Source: Curtobacterium flaccumfaciens pv. betae (GTDB taxonomy: Bacteria > Actinomycetota > Actinomycetes > Actinomycetales > Microbacteriaceae). From it: a stretch of 64,000 bases of DNA. This document shows, piece after piece, positions 43,308 to 53,600 of this stretch. Within the stretch, counting starts at the first letter, position 1; the number at the start of each line of letters is the position of its first letter. The notes under the pieces were generated by a model. That model saw nothing but the letters and a program-made list of their open reading frames with translations. It searched no databases and was not told where the DNA came from. The stretch is from NCBI RefSeq assembly GCF_026241855.1, contig NZ_JAPJDC010000001.1, positions 1,054,001-1,118,000 on the forward strand, in the 5' to 3' direction. The translations under genes and the position numbers were made by a program.

Positions 43308-44992
43308 CAGCCCGTGAGGCCGGCTGCGGTCCCCGCGGCGGGGCCCGCTGCCAGCCGCTCCGCGGCGTGCAGCAGCCGCGCGGTCACGGGGTGCGCCGGG
43401 CGGGCGAAGACCTCGGCGACGGGGCCGTGCTCGACGACCGCGCCGCGGTGCACCACGAGCACGTCGTCCGCCATCCGCCGGACCGCCCGCAGGTCGTGCG
43501 ACACGAACACCATCGCCACCCCGGTCTCGTCGCGGAGCCGTTCGAGCAGCCGCAGCACGGCGTCCTGCACCGTGGCGTCGAGGGCGGTCACCGGTTCGTC
43601 GAGCACGATCACCTCGGGGTCGGTCGCCAGCGCACGGGCGATCGCGAGCCGCTGTCGTTGCCCGCCGGACAGGGTGCGGGGGGAGCGGGACCGCAGCACG
43701 GGGTCGAGGTCGACCTGCCGCAGTGCCGCGTCGACCCGTTCGCCGAGCACACCGCGTGCCCGCCGTTCGTCACCGCGCGAGAACGCGTCGGCGAGGACGC
43801 GCTCGACGTTCCACCGTTCGTCGAACGTCGCGCCGGGGTCCTGCACGACGGCCGCGACCCGGTGCCGTCGGGGGCGTCGCTCGCGCTCGGGCAGCGGGAC
43901 CCAGGGGTCGTCGTCGAGCGTGACCGTGCCGGCGTCGGGCGTCTCGAGCCCGAGGATCATCCGCGCGAGCGTCGTCTTGCCCGAGCCCGAGGCGCCGATC
44001 ACCCCGAGCACCCGGCCGCGCACGAGCCCGAACGACACGTCGTCCACCGCGAGCACCCCGTCGTACTCCCGCGAGAGCCCCTGCGCCGCGAGCACCCCCC
44101 TCGCACCGTGCGAGGTCGGCTCCGAACCGTGCGAGGATCCGGCTCCCGTGCGAGCCTCGACGCCTCGCACGGCATCCGGAACCTCGCACCGAACGGCAGC
44201 GGGCGACGCAGCAGCGGGCGATGCGGCAGCACCGGCCGCGCGCACCAGCGCCCGGGTCGCGGGGTGCGTCGGGGCCGCGAAGACCTCGGCGACCGCGCCG
44301 TGCTCGACGATCCGGCCCTCGTGCACGACGGCGACCCGGTCGGCCCACCCCGCGACGAGCCCCAGGTCGTGCGTGATGACGAGCAGTCCGGCACCCCGGG
44401 TCTGCGCCGCCCGCAGCTGTTCCATCACGGTGACGGCGACCCCGGCGTCGAGCGCCGTCGTCGGTTCGTCGGCGACCAGCAGCGCGGGGGACCCGACGGT
44501 CGCCGCGGCGATGAGGGCCCGCTGTCGCATCCCACCCGACAGTGTTCCGGCGAGCCGGCCGCCGGTCGCGATGTCCGGGTCGAGGCCCACCGCGGCCAGG
44601 GCGTCGCGCACGGCGTCCACGCGCTCGGCCGCACGCATCTCGGTGTGCAGGCGGAGGCTGTCGGCGACCTCGCGCCCGACGGGGCGCAGCGGGTCCAACG
44701 CGCCCAGGGCCTCCTGTCCGACGTAGCCGACCCGTGATCCCCGCAGCCGGCGCCACCGCCGGTCCGTGTACCCGCCGACGTCGACGCCGTCGACCGCGAA
44801 CACGTCGGCGTGCACGGCGGCGCCGGGCGCGGACAGGCCGAGCACGGCTCGGGCGGTGACGGTCTTGCCGGAACCGGACGCCCCGACCAGGGCGACGCAC
44901 TCGCCGGCGTCGACGCGCAGGTCGACACCGTGCACGATCGGGGTTCCGCCGATGGCGACGGTGAGCCCGCGGACGTCGAGGACGGCGCTCAC
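43307..44992 (-). CDS. Fused double ATPase of the second peptide ABC transporter
   Basis: The 561-residue protein has two ABC domains (GASGSGKT, LSGGMRQR, LLVADEPTTALD; then GASGSGKT, LSGGQRQR, VIVLDEPVTALD). Between them is an unusual linker including VRCEVPDAVRGVEARTG and GSSHGSEPTSHGARG, encoded by the CCTCGCAC element at 44098-44196. The frame is kept through it. The GTG start overlaps the upstream permease stop. It powers the system at 44989-48505. Confidence 0.92.
   Translation of the reverse strand: MSAVLDVRGLTVAIGGTPIVHGVDLRVDAGECVALVGASGSGKTVTARAVLGLSAPGAAVHADVFAVDGVDVGGYTDRRWRRLRGSRVGYVGQEALGALDPLRPVGREVADSLRLHTEMRAAERVDAVRDALAAVGLDPDIATGGRLAGTLSGGMRQRALIAAATVGSPALLVADEPTTALDAGVAVTVMEQLRAAQTRGAGLLVITHDLGLVAGWADRVAVVHEGRIVEHGAVAEVFAAPTHPATRALVRAAGAAASPAAASPAAVRCEVPDAVRGVEARTGAGSSHGSEPTSHGARGVLAAQGLSREYDGVLAVDDVSFGLVRGRVLGVIGASGSGKTTLARMILGLETPDAGTVTLDDDPWVPLPERERRPRRHRVAAVVQDPGATFDERWNVERVLADAFSRGDERRARGVLGERVDAALRQVDLDPVLRSRSPRTLSGGQRQRLAIARALATDPEVIVLDEPVTALDATVQDAVLRLLERLRDETGVAMVFVSHDLRAVRRMADDVLVVHRGAVVEHGPVAEVFARPAHPVTARLLHAAERLAAGPAAGTAAGLTG
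44098..44196. repeat. CCTCGCAC/GTGCGAGG palindromic element, copy B, inside the ATPase gene
   Basis: It contains CCTCGCACCGTGCGAGG, then further GTGCGAG and CCTCGCAC modules, and ends GGAACCTCGCACCG, the same edge as the other copies. It encodes the interdomain linker without breaking the reading frame. Confidence 0.75.
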
Positions 44993-45888
44993 CGCGCGGC
45001 CCCGGTCCGTCGGATCGCGCGGCCGAGCACGGTGACGGCGGTCGCGAGCACCACGATCGCGAGTCCGGGGAAGGTGCTCATCCACGGCGCGGTCTGCAGG
45101 TACGTGCGACCGTCGGCGAGCATCGCGCCCCACTCCGGCGCGGGCGGGGGCGTGCCGACCCCGAGGTAGCTCAGCGCCGAGGCCCACACGACCGCCTGCC
45201 CGACCCCGAGCGTGGCGACGGCGACGACGGGCCAGAGCGCCGTCGGCAGCACGTGCCGGACCACGGTGCGGGCGGGGGAGCGGCCGAGCAGCACCGCCGT
45301 CTCGACCACCTGCGAACTCCGGGCGGCCCGGACCAGGCCGCGCACGATCCGGGCGTAGCCGGGAGCGGTCGCGAACCCGACCGCGAGCACCGCCGGCACC
45401 GGACCCGGACCGGTCACGGCGATGACGACCAGGGCGACGAGCAGCAGCGGCAGGGCGAACGCGACCTCGGTGACGCGGCCGATGACGGCGTCGAGCAGGC
45501 GTCCGGGTCGTCCGGCCCCGGCACCGAGTCCGGCGACGACGCCGAGCAGGACGCCCACGCCGCCGCCGATCAGGGTCGCGGCGACGCCGACGACGAGCGA
45601 TGCCCGGGTCCCCGCGACCACCCGTGCCAGGACGTCGCGTCCGGACTCGTCAGTGCCGAACGGGTGCGCGCCGCTGGGCGCAGCCAGGGCGTCTGCGGGG
45701 TGCACCGCGAGCGGATCCCCGCCGCCGAGCAGGGCGGGCCACGCCGCTGCCACGACGGCGACCAGGACGATCACCCCCGCGGCGATGCCGCCGGCGCCGA
45801 GCGTCCCCCCACGGACGCGCTCGGTGCCGGCGGCGGTCTGGTGGCCGGGCACTCCGGTCTGGAGGCCCGGGTCGGCGATCCCGCTCAC
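44989..45888 (-). CDS. Peptide ABC transporter permease, DppC type (second system)
   Basis: The 299-residue protein has the HPFGTDESGRDVLARVVAGTR box, an EAA-like loop with SQVVETAVLLGRSPARTVVRHVLP, and the C-terminal region SALSYLGVGTPPPAPEWGAML typical of DppC. The GTG start overlaps the upstream permease stop. A dispersed-motif copy at 45859-45881 encodes part of the N-terminal tail (DPGLQTG). Confidence 0.9.
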   Translation of the reverse strand: MSGIADPGLQTGVPGHQTAAGTERVRGGTLGAGGIAAGVIVLVAVVAAAWPALLGGGDPLAVHPADALAAPSGAHPFGTDESGRDVLARVVAGTRASLVVGVAATLIGGGVGVLLGVVAGLGAGAGRPGRLLDAVIGRVTEVAFALPLLLVALVVIAVTGPGPVPAVLAVGFATAPGYARIVRGLVRAARSSQVVETAVLLGRSPARTVVRHVLPTALWPVVAVATLGVGQAVVWASALSYLGVGTPPPAPEWGAMLADGRTYLQTAPWMSTFPGLAIVVLATAVTVLGRAIRRTGAAR

Positions 45889-46880
45889 CGCGCGCCCGCC
45901 GGACGGCCGGGTCCACGGCGTCGCGCGCCACCGGGGCGCAGGGCCGCGTTCCGTGCGGTGCTGCGCGGGTCGACGGCACGCTCGACCAGGTCGGCCACGG
46001 CCAGCACGACGACGTACGCGGCCGCCGACACCATCGCGATGCCGGCGACGAGCGGCATGTCCCGCTGGGTGACGGCGGTGACCAGGGCTCGGCCGATGCC
46101 GGGCAGGGCGAACACGGACTCGACGACCACGGCTCCGGAGACGAGCGACCCGAAGGCCCACGCGGACAGCGCGATCCCGGGCAGGGCGGCGTGCCGGAGC
46201 AGGTGCCGCCCGAACAGTCCGAGGCGGGTCTCGCCCCGGCCCCGGGCGGCGAGTGCGAAGGCCGAACGCTGCGCGTCGACCACGCCGTCCCGCACGGTCT
46301 CGGCCAGGTACCCGGCGACCGGCACGGCCACGGTCAGCACCGGGAGCACCCACCCGCGCGCGGTGCCGTCACTGACCGCCGGCACCCATCCCAGGGAGGT
46401 GGCGAACACCACGATGAGCACGCTGCCGAGCCAGAAGTGCGGCATCACGCTCGCGGTGACGCTCAGGGCGCTGGTGAGCCCGGCGGCGATCCGGCCGCGC
46501 TGCGTCGAGGCCCAGGCGGCGACGATCGCCAGCACCCAGGCGACGACGAGACCGGCGACCGCGAGCGTCAGCGTGACGGGCAGCTGCTGGGCGAGGAGCG
46601 TCGCGACCGGGGTGCGGAAGGCGTACGAGTCCCCGAGCTGCCCGGTCGCCAGGCGTCCGAGGAACACCGCGTACTGCACCAGGACCGGCTGGTCGAGGCC
46701 GTACTCGTGGCGGACCTGGGCGACGGCCTCGGCCGAGGCCTGCGAGCCCGGTCCGCCGAGGATCGCGAGCGCCGGGTCACCGGGGATGAGCCGGATCGCG
46801 ACGAAGACGATCGTCGCGACGGCCCAGAGCACGCCGATGCCCCCGGCGAGCCGCCGAACGGCCCACCAGACCCATCGCAT
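45885..46880 (-). CDS. Peptide ABC transporter permease, DppB type (second system)
   Basis: The 331-residue protein has the N-terminal helix and RLIPGDPALAILGG loop, YGLDQPVLVQYAVFLGRLATGQLGDSY, and later an EAA region in RSAFALAARGRGETRLGLFGRHLLRHA. The C-terminus is Arg/Gly-rich. It starts five bases after the binding-protein stop and overlaps the next permease. Confidence 0.9.
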   Translation of the reverse strand: MRWVWWAVRRLAGGIGVLWAVATIVFVAIRLIPGDPALAILGGPGSQASAEAVAQVRHEYGLDQPVLVQYAVFLGRLATGQLGDSYAFRTPVATLLAQQLPVTLTLAVAGLVVAWVLAIVAAWASTQRGRIAAGLTSALSVTASVMPHFWLGSVLIVVFATSLGWVPAVSDGTARGWVLPVLTVAVPVAGYLAETVRDGVVDAQRSAFALAARGRGETRLGLFGRHLLRHAALPGIALSAWAFGSLVSGAVVVESVFALPGIGRALVTAVTQRDMPLVAGIAMVSAAAYVVVLAVADLVERAVDPRSTARNAALRPGGARRRGPGRPAGAR

Positions 46881-46885
46881 CCGCG

Positions 46886-48505
46886 TCAGCGGTCGATCCA
46901 GGCGGTGCTGAACCAGGGCGTCGAGACCGGGGTGGTCCGGATGCCGTGCACGGCCGAGCGCACCAGGAAGTGGTTCTGCTGGTCGTACAGGGGGAGCACG
47001 GTGTCGCTCGCCAGGATCGCCTTCTGGGCCTGCTCGTACAGGTCGGCGCGCTCGTCGGCGTCCGAGGTGCGGGCGGCCTGCTCGAGCAGCCGGTCGAGCG
47101 CGGGGTCGTCGAGCTGGGCGAGGTTCGCGAAGTAGCCGGACGGTGCCGGTTCGATGCTCGCGCTGTCGTACAGGATGCGCAGGACGTCGGGGCCGACCTT
47201 CGTGTACGGGGCGCTGACGACGTCGTACTCGTTCGCGGCGAGGGCGGCGTACCAGCTGGACAGGTCGAGTTCGTCGAGCACGACCTTGAACCCGACGGCC
47301 TTCTCGGACGCCTGGATCTGCTGGAACAAGCTGCGCTCGGCCGGCACCGACTGGTTCGTCGAGACGGGGAACGTCACGGTGAGCTGCTGGCCGTCCTTCT
47401 CGCGGATACCGTCCGACCCGACCTTCCACCCGGCGTCGTCGAGGAGCTGCTTCGCCTTGGTGGGGGAGTAGTCGAACCGGCTCTTCTCCGAGTACGCGAG
47501 CGGCTCGGCGCTCGAGAGCACCGAGTACGAGCGCTTCGCCGTGCCGAGGAACAGCGACTGCAGGCCGGGGTCGATCTCGGCGCCCGCGATGAAGGCCTGG
47601 CGCACCGCCTCGTCGCGGAACACCCCGTGCCCGGAGTTCAGCTCGAGCCGGTTCGAGGCACCAGGGCGCGGGGCGTCGAGGTCGCGGACCGCGCCCTTCG
47701 CCGACGCGGCCTTGAGCTGGTCGGGCTGGGCGTTGTCGATCACGTCGACCTGGCCGGACTGCAGCGCGGCGTAGCGCGAGGTCGAGTCCGGCAGGAACCG
47801 CCACGTGATGCCGGACAGGCGCGGCTTCGTCGCGCCCCAGTAGTCGGTGTTCTTCGTCAGGGTGACGCGGTCGCCGTGCTTCCAGCCGGTGACCCGGAAC
47901 GGGCCGGTGCCGACGGGGGACTCGCAGTTCGTCGCCTGCTCGCGCTCGAGTGCCCTCGGGGACTCCATGCCCACCCAGGGCTGCGAGAAGGACTCGAGCA
48001 GCGCGCTGTCCGGCCGGCTCAGCGTCAGCGTGACGGTGTGCTCGTCGGTGGCGGTCGCCTTCGTGATGGACTGCAGCGCCAGGTAGCCGGTGCTCGAGGC
48101 GGTGGCCGGGTCCTGCACGTGCTCGATGTTCGCCACGACCGCGGCGGCGTCGAACGGGGTGCCGTCGGTGAAGGAGACGTCGTCGCGCAGGGTGAACGCC
48201 AGGGTCTTCCCGTCATCGCTCGTGGTCCACTTCGTCGCGAGTTCCGGCGTGGGCTTGCCGTCCTCGAGCCCGACGAGCTCCTCGATGTACTGCGTCGCCA
48301 GGAGCGCCTGCGGGTAGTTGCCGCCGACGTGCGGGTCGAGGCAGGTCGGTTCGGCGTCGCCGGAGGCGTAGGTGAGCGTGCCGCCCGCGACCGGGGTGCT
48401 GCTCCCGGTGCTCGTGCCCGGTCCGCTGCAGGCAGCCAGGACGAGCAGGACCGCCGAGGCGCCCGCGACGGCGGTGAGGGTTTTCTGTACTGAGTCCAAG
48501 ATCAT
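46886..48505 (-). CDS. Peptide-type substrate-binding lipoprotein (second system)
   Basis: The 539-residue SBP family 5 protein has a lipobox LVLAAC. DPHVGGNYPQALLATQYIEELVGLEDG and GTGPFRVTGWKHGDRVTLTKNTDYWG are typical family blocks. It heads a four-gene importer operon (binding protein, DppB, DppC, double ATPase) and is divergent from a TetR-type gene 32 bases away. No peptidase accompanies it, so the cargo is open. Confidence 0.9.
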   Translation of the reverse strand: MILDSVQKTLTAVAGASAVLLVLAACSGPGTSTGSSTPVAGGTLTYASGDAEPTCLDPHVGGNYPQALLATQYIEELVGLEDGKPTPELATKWTTSDDGKTLAFTLRDDVSFTDGTPFDAAAVVANIEHVQDPATASSTGYLALQSITKATATDEHTVTLTLSRPDSALLESFSQPWVGMESPRALEREQATNCESPVGTGPFRVTGWKHGDRVTLTKNTDYWGATKPRLSGITWRFLPDSTSRYAALQSGQVDVIDNAQPDQLKAASAKGAVRDLDAPRPGASNRLELNSGHGVFRDEAVRQAFIAGAEIDPGLQSLFLGTAKRSYSVLSSAEPLAYSEKSRFDYSPTKAKQLLDDAGWKVGSDGIREKDGQQLTVTFPVSTNQSVPAERSLFQQIQASEKAVGFKVVLDELDLSSWYAALAANEYDVVSAPYTKVGPDVLRILYDSASIEPAPSGYFANLAQLDDPALDRLLEQAARTSDADERADLYEQAQKAILASDTVLPLYDQQNHFLVRSAVHGIRTTPVSTPWFSTAWIDR

Positions 48506-48537
48506 GGCTGACCGAGTCTAGCGGTTTACTGGGGCCC

Positions 48538-49137
48538 ATGGACGAACCGATCCGCCGCGGTGGCCGCCCCCGACGCTCGAGCGCCGAGGTGCTCGCGGAC
48601 GCCGCCGCCGAGCTCTTCCTCGAGCAGGGGTACGGACGCACCACGGTCGACCAGATCGCCGCCCGCGCCGGGGTCAGCCGCGCGACGTTCTTCAACTACT
48701 TCCCGGCGAAGGCCGACGTGATGTGGCTCGAACTCGACGCCGCCGTCGCCGGGCTGCCCGGGTACCTCGCCGCGTCGACCGAGCCGAGCGTCGTCCGGGC
48801 CGTCGAGCAAGCGCTCCTCGCCGCAGCCCGGGCCCACGACCCCGAGCGGGTGCCGTGGGCCGTCGCGCAGGCCGAGGTGATGGGCATCGGGCCCGAGCTG
48901 GTGGCGGGCGTCGCGGTCCGGGTGACGGCGCAGCACGAGGCCGTCGCCGCCTTCGTCGCGGGCCGCACGGGGGAGCAGCCGCGCTCGCTCTGGCCGCAGA
49001 CGGTGTCCGGCGCGATGCTCGGTGCCGCCGCCGCGGCGTTCGGGGTGTGGGTCACCGACGGGGTCGGCCGCCGTGCGCTCGTCGAGTACGTCGCGGCGGC
49101 GCTCACCCCGGTGGTCGCGGGCCTCGACGCCCGCTGA
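48538..49137 (+). CDS. TetR-family regulator divergent from the second ABC operon
   Basis: The 199-residue protein has a helix-turn-helix (VLADAAAELFLEQGYGRTTVDQIAARAGVSRATFFNYFPAKADV) and a helical ligand domain. The 32-base gap to the binding-protein gene must hold both promoters and suggests control of that operon, although no clean palindrome is visible. Confidence 0.88.
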   Translation: MDEPIRRGGRPRRSSAEVLADAAAELFLEQGYGRTTVDQIAARAGVSRATFFNYFPAKADVMWLELDAAVAGLPGYLAASTEPSVVRAVEQALLAAARAHDPERVPWAVAQAEVMGIGPELVAGVAVRVTAQHEAVAAFVAGRTGEQPRSLWPQTVSGAMLGAAAAAFGVWVTDGVGRRALVEYVAAALTPVVAGLDAR

Positions 49138-49176
49138 CGCCGCCGTCCTGCGGTCGTGCCCGGGGCGGTGGTCGTG

Positions 49177-49238
49177 ACCGACCGTCGGTCTGGAGGCTCG
49201 TGGCGGTCTGGCACCGCGCCTCCCGTCCGCCGGTCGGT
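49177..49238. terminator. Imperfect hairpin with two motif copies after the TetR gene
   Basis: ACCGACCG and CGGTCGGT close an imperfect stem. Its arms contain TCTGGAGGCTCGTGGCGG and the inverse CCGCGCCTCCCG, both versions of the dispersed motif. Confidence 0.65.
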
Positions 49239-49247
49239 CGCTCACAG

Positions 49248-49351
49248 AACACGCCGGCGTCTTCGCGGGACGCCGCCTCGACGGCGAGACGCCGCCGGAT
49301 TCGGCGGCGTCTCGAGCTCGTGGCGGCGTCGGACGGACACGCCGGCGTCCT
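49248..49351. repeat. Nested palindromes between convergent genes
   Basis: A perfect 12-bp stem CGAGACGCCGCC/GGCGGCGTCTCG (49288-49317) is flanked on both sides by ACACGCCGGCGTC (near 49248 and 49338). It occupies the rest of the 262-base gap before the CDF gene stop. No gene is seen there. Confidence 0.6.
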
Positions 49352-49399
49352 GCGACACCAGCCCGACACCCGCCCGCACGCCCGCACACCCGCTGACGC

Positions 49400-50422
49400 T
49401 CACTCCGTGCGCAGGGTCCCCGCCCCACCGGACGCGACGTCCGGAGCCGTGCCGTCCCGGACCACCTCGGGCACGTCGCCGTCGGTCGGCACCAGCGACT
49501 CGTCGCCCGGGTAGCTCAGGGTGAGGACGGCCTCCTCGATGTACGGGCTGTCCTCGAGCGACTTCTCCACGTCGCGCAACCGCACCGCCACGTGCTCCTC
49601 GGTCTCGTTGCCCGTCAGGTCGACGGCCGCGACGAGGTACACCCGCGACGGCCCCACGAACTCCAGGTGCAGGTAGGTGACCCGCTCGACCTGCGACCGG
49701 CCCAGCAGCTCGACGAGCACCGCGTTCTCGAGTTCGGGGGACGTGCTCTGACCGAGCAGGAACCGGCGGTTGCGGTCGATCAGGACGATCGCGACGATCC
49801 CGAGCAGCACACCGATCGCGATGGAGCCGAGCGCGTCGAACACCGCCAGCCCGGTGACCTGGTGCAGGAACACCCCGAGGAACGCGACGACCAGGCCGAT
49901 CAGCGCCGCCGCGTCCTCGGCGAACACCGCACGGAGCGTCGGGTTCGACGACTGCAGCACGTGCCGCAGCACCGGGACCTTGCGCTTGGTCGCCGCACCG
50001 TGCGCCTGCCGGTACGCCTGCAGGAAGCTCGTGCCCTCGAGCAGGAACGCGACCCCGAGCACGACGTAGTTGAGCACCACGTCCTCGGCCGGCCCGGTGT
50101 CCCCGAACTCCGAGATGCCGTGGTAGATCGACACGATCGCACCGGCCGTGAACAGGCCGAACGCGGCGAACATCGACCAGATGTACGTCTCGCGTCCGTA
50201 CCCGAGCGGGTGCGCGGTGTCCCGCTTCTTGCCGCCCCGTCGTTCCGCGACGAGCAGGAACACCTCGTTGCCGGTGTCCGCCCAGGAGTGCGCCGCCTCG
50301 GCCACCATCGAGGCCGAACCCGAGACGAGCGAGGCGATCGTCTTCGCGATCGCGACGAGCAGGTTCGCCCCGAACGCGATCAGGACGGTGACGAGCGACT
50401 CGGGACGTTCTTCTGCGGGCAT
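49400..50422 (-). CDS. Cation diffusion facilitator (CDF) family transporter
   Basis: The 340-residue protein has about six helices. Helix 2 has HSWADTGNE with metal-site His/Asp, and helix 5 has the AEDAAALIG segment with Asp. The C-terminal cytoplasmic domain follows (VERVTYLHLEFVGPSRVYLVAAVDL). CDF proteins export zinc or other divalent metals by proton antiport. The second of two adjacent ATGs was used. It is divergent from the ileS leader. Confidence 0.88.
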   Translation of the reverse strand: MPAEERPESLVTVLIAFGANLLVAIAKTIASLVSGSASMVAEAAHSWADTGNEVFLLVAERRGGKKRDTAHPLGYGRETYIWSMFAAFGLFTAGAIVSIYHGISEFGDTGPAEDVVLNYVVLGVAFLLEGTSFLQAYRQAHGAATKRKVPVLRHVLQSSNPTLRAVFAEDAAALIGLVVAFLGVFLHQVTGLAVFDALGSIAIGVLLGIVAIVLIDRNRRFLLGQSTSPELENAVLVELLGRSQVERVTYLHLEFVGPSRVYLVAAVDLTGNETEEHVAVRLRDVEKSLEDSPYIEEAVLTLSYPGDESLVPTDGDVPEVVRDGTAPDVASGGAGTLRTE

Positions 50423-50446
50423 CACTCAAGCATGCTCCCGTCCGGT

Positions 50447-50660
50447 AAAGTCGTGTTCCAAGAGCGTCGATCCGGCCATCACCGGGGAGCTTCCGGAAGA
50501 ACGCGGAGCGCACCAGCGCCTTCGTCAGTAGAACCGGGCGGGTTCGGGACCGTCACCACCCCCGACACAGAGTGGTCGCACAGCGCACGTTGGGCGGCAA
50601 ACGAGGTGGTACCGCGGAACCTGCTTTCGTCCTCGTGGAGATCGAGCGAACCCACAAGGA
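50447..50660 (+). promoter_or_regulatory. T-box leader of ileS (translational type)
   Basis: CGGCCATCACCGGGGAGCTT (from about 50475) is the short actinobacterial stem I with an ATC isoleucine specifier. AGGTGGTACCGCGG (50605-50618) is the conserved T-box bulge that pairs with the uncharged tRNA end. The ileS binding site AAGGA lies shortly after it, so uncharged tRNA-Ile should free the site, as known for actinobacterial ileS. Confidence 0.9.
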
Positions 50661-50666
50661 GTCCCG

Positions 50667-53600
50667 GTGCCGTACCCGTTGAACGCCGATGCCGATGGCG
50701 TCGTCCCCTCGCCGAGCTTCCCCGCCGTCGAGCGGGGCATCCTCGCCTTCTGGAAGCGCGACGACACGTTCCAGGCGTCCATCGACGCGCGACAGGGCTG
50801 CCCGGAGTGGACCTTCTACGACGGCCCGCCGTTCGCAAACGGCCTGCCGCACTACGGGCACCTGCTGACCGGGTACGCCAAGGACGTCTTCCCGCGCTAC
50901 CAGACCATGCGCGGCAAGCAGGTGCACCGCCGCTTCGGCTGGGACACCCACGGCCTGCCCGCGGAGCTCGAGGCGATGCGCCAGCTCGGCATCACCGAGA
51001 AGCACGAGATCGACGCCATGGGCATCGACGTCTTCAACGCCGCCGCCAAGAAGTCCGTGCTGCAGTACACCGACGAGTGGCAGGAGTACGTCACCCGCCA
51101 GGCGCGCTGGGTCGACTTCGAGGACGACTACAAGACCCTCGACGTCACCTTCATGGAGAGCGTGCTCTGGGCGTGGAAGCAGCTCTGGGACAAGGGTCTG
51201 GCGTACGAGGGCTTCCGGGTCCTGCCGTACTGCTGGAACGACCAGACACCGCTGTCCAACCACGAGCTGCGCATGGACGACGACGTCTACAAGATGCGCC
51301 AGGACCAGTCCGTCACCGTCTCGTTCCCGCTGCACGGCTCGCGCGCGGACGCGCTCGAGGTCACCGGCGTGCGGGCACTCGCCTGGACGACGACCCCCTG
51401 GACCCTCCCGACGAACGCCGCCCTGGCCGTCGGTCCGGAGATCGCGTACGCGGTCGTGCCGGCAGGGCCTGGAGGCGCGGCTGACGGTGCCGACGCCGGT
51501 TCCGTCTCCTACCTGCTGGCTTCGGACACCGTGGCCGCGCACGCGAAGGAGCTCGGCTACGCCTCGGGTGACGAGGCGCGCGCCGCCGTCGCGCGCACGC
51601 TGACGGGCGCCGAGCTCGACGGCGTCGAGTACGAGCGTCTGTTCGACCACCTGGCCGACCAGGAAGGGTACGAGAACGCTTGGCGAGTACTGGTCGCCGA
51701 GTACGTCGAGACCGGTGAGGGCACCGGCATCGTGCACCAGGCCCCGGCGTACGGTGCCGACGACCAAGAGGTCTGCGCCGCCGCCGGCATCCCCGTGGTG
51801 CTGTCCCTCGACGAGGGCGGCGTCTTCACGTCGCAGTTCGGCGAGGTCGCCGGCATGCTCTGGTCGGACGCGAACAAGCCGCTGACGAAGGCCGTCCGCG
51901 ACGCCGGGCGACTGCTCCGCCAGGCGTCCTACGAGCACAGCTACCCGCACTGCTGGCGCTGCCGGAAGCCCCTCATCTACAAGGCCGTCTCGTCGTGGTT
52001 CGTCCGCGTCACCGAGCTCCGCGACCGCATGGGTCAGCTCAACCAGGACATCAACTGGGTGCCGGACAACGTCAAGGACGGCCAGTTCGGCAAGTGGGTG
52101 GGCAACGCCATCGACTGGTCGGTCTCGCGCAACCGCTACTTCGGCACGCCGATCCCGGTGTGGCAGTCCGACGACCCCGAGTACCCGCGCACCGACGTGT
52201 ACGGCTCGCTCGCCGACATCGAGCGCGACTTCGGTCGCCTGCCGGTGAACGCCGAGGGTGAAGTGGACCTGCACCGGCCGTTCATCGACGACCTGACGCG
52301 GCCGAACCCCGACGACCCCACGGGTAACTCGACGATGCGCCGGATCACCGACGTGTTCGACGTGTGGTTCGATTCCGGGTCGATGCCGTACGCCCAGGTG
52401 CACTACCCGTTCGAGAACCGCGAATGGTTCGAGTCGCACAGCCCGGCCGACTTCATCGTCGAGTACATCGGGCAGACGCGCGGCTGGTTCTACGTCATGC
52501 ACGTGCTCTCCACCGCGCTGTTCGACCGGCCGGCGTTCCAGAACGTCATCAGCCACGGCATCGTCCTCGGCTCGGACGGCCAGAAGATGTCGAAGTCGCT
52601 CCGGAACTACCCGGACGTCTCCGAGGTCTTCGACCGCGACGGCGCCGACGCCATGCGCTGGTTCCTGATGTCCTCGTCGGTGATCCGCGGCGGCAACCTC
52701 GTCGTCACCGAAGAAGGCATCCGCCAGGGCGTCCGCGAGTTCATGCTGCCGCTGTGGTCGACGTACTACTTCTTCACCCTGTACGCGAACGCCTCGGGTC
52801 CCGACGGCTACCGGGCCCAGCGCCGGACCGACTCGACCGACGTGCTCGACCGGTACCTGCTCGCGAAGACCCGGGTCCTCGTCACCGACGTCCGGACGCA
52901 CCTCGACGCCCTCGACACCCCGCTCGCGGCCCAGGCCGTCCGCGACTTCGCCGACGTGCTGACGAACTGGTACGTCCGCCGCTCGCGCGACAAGTTCTGG
53001 ACCGGGGCCGACGCGGACGCCGGAGCCGAGACCCGTGCGGCGTTCGACACGCTGTACACCGTGCTCGAGACCCTGACCCGGGTCGCCGCCCCGCTCGCGC
53101 CGCTCGTCACCGAGGAGATCTGGAAGGGCCTGACCGGCGGGCGCAGCGTCCACCTGACGGACTTCCCCGACCCCGAGGAGTTCCCCGCCGACGACGCCCT
53201 CGTCGACGCGATGGACCGTGTGCGCGACGTCGCCTCGAAGGGCCTGGCGCTCCGCAAGGCCACCGGCAAGCGCGTCCGCCTGCCCCTGGCCACCCTGACC
53301 CTGGTGGTACCGGACCCGGCCGCGGTCGAACCGTTCGCCGACATCCTGCGCGACGAGCTCAACGTCAAGCGCGTGGTGCTCGAAGCCCAGGCCGAGGAGT
53401 CGCTGGCGCAGTACGGCATCGAGCGGAAGCTCACCGTGAACGCCCGCGTCGCCGGCCCCCGCATCGGCAAGCAGGTGCAGCAGGTGATCCCGGCCGCCAA
53501 GAAGGGCGACTGGACCGCGACCGACTCCGGCGTGACCGTCGGCGGCGTCGACCTGATCGAGGGCGAGTACTCGCTCGACCTCACCGTGGCTGACGCCTCG

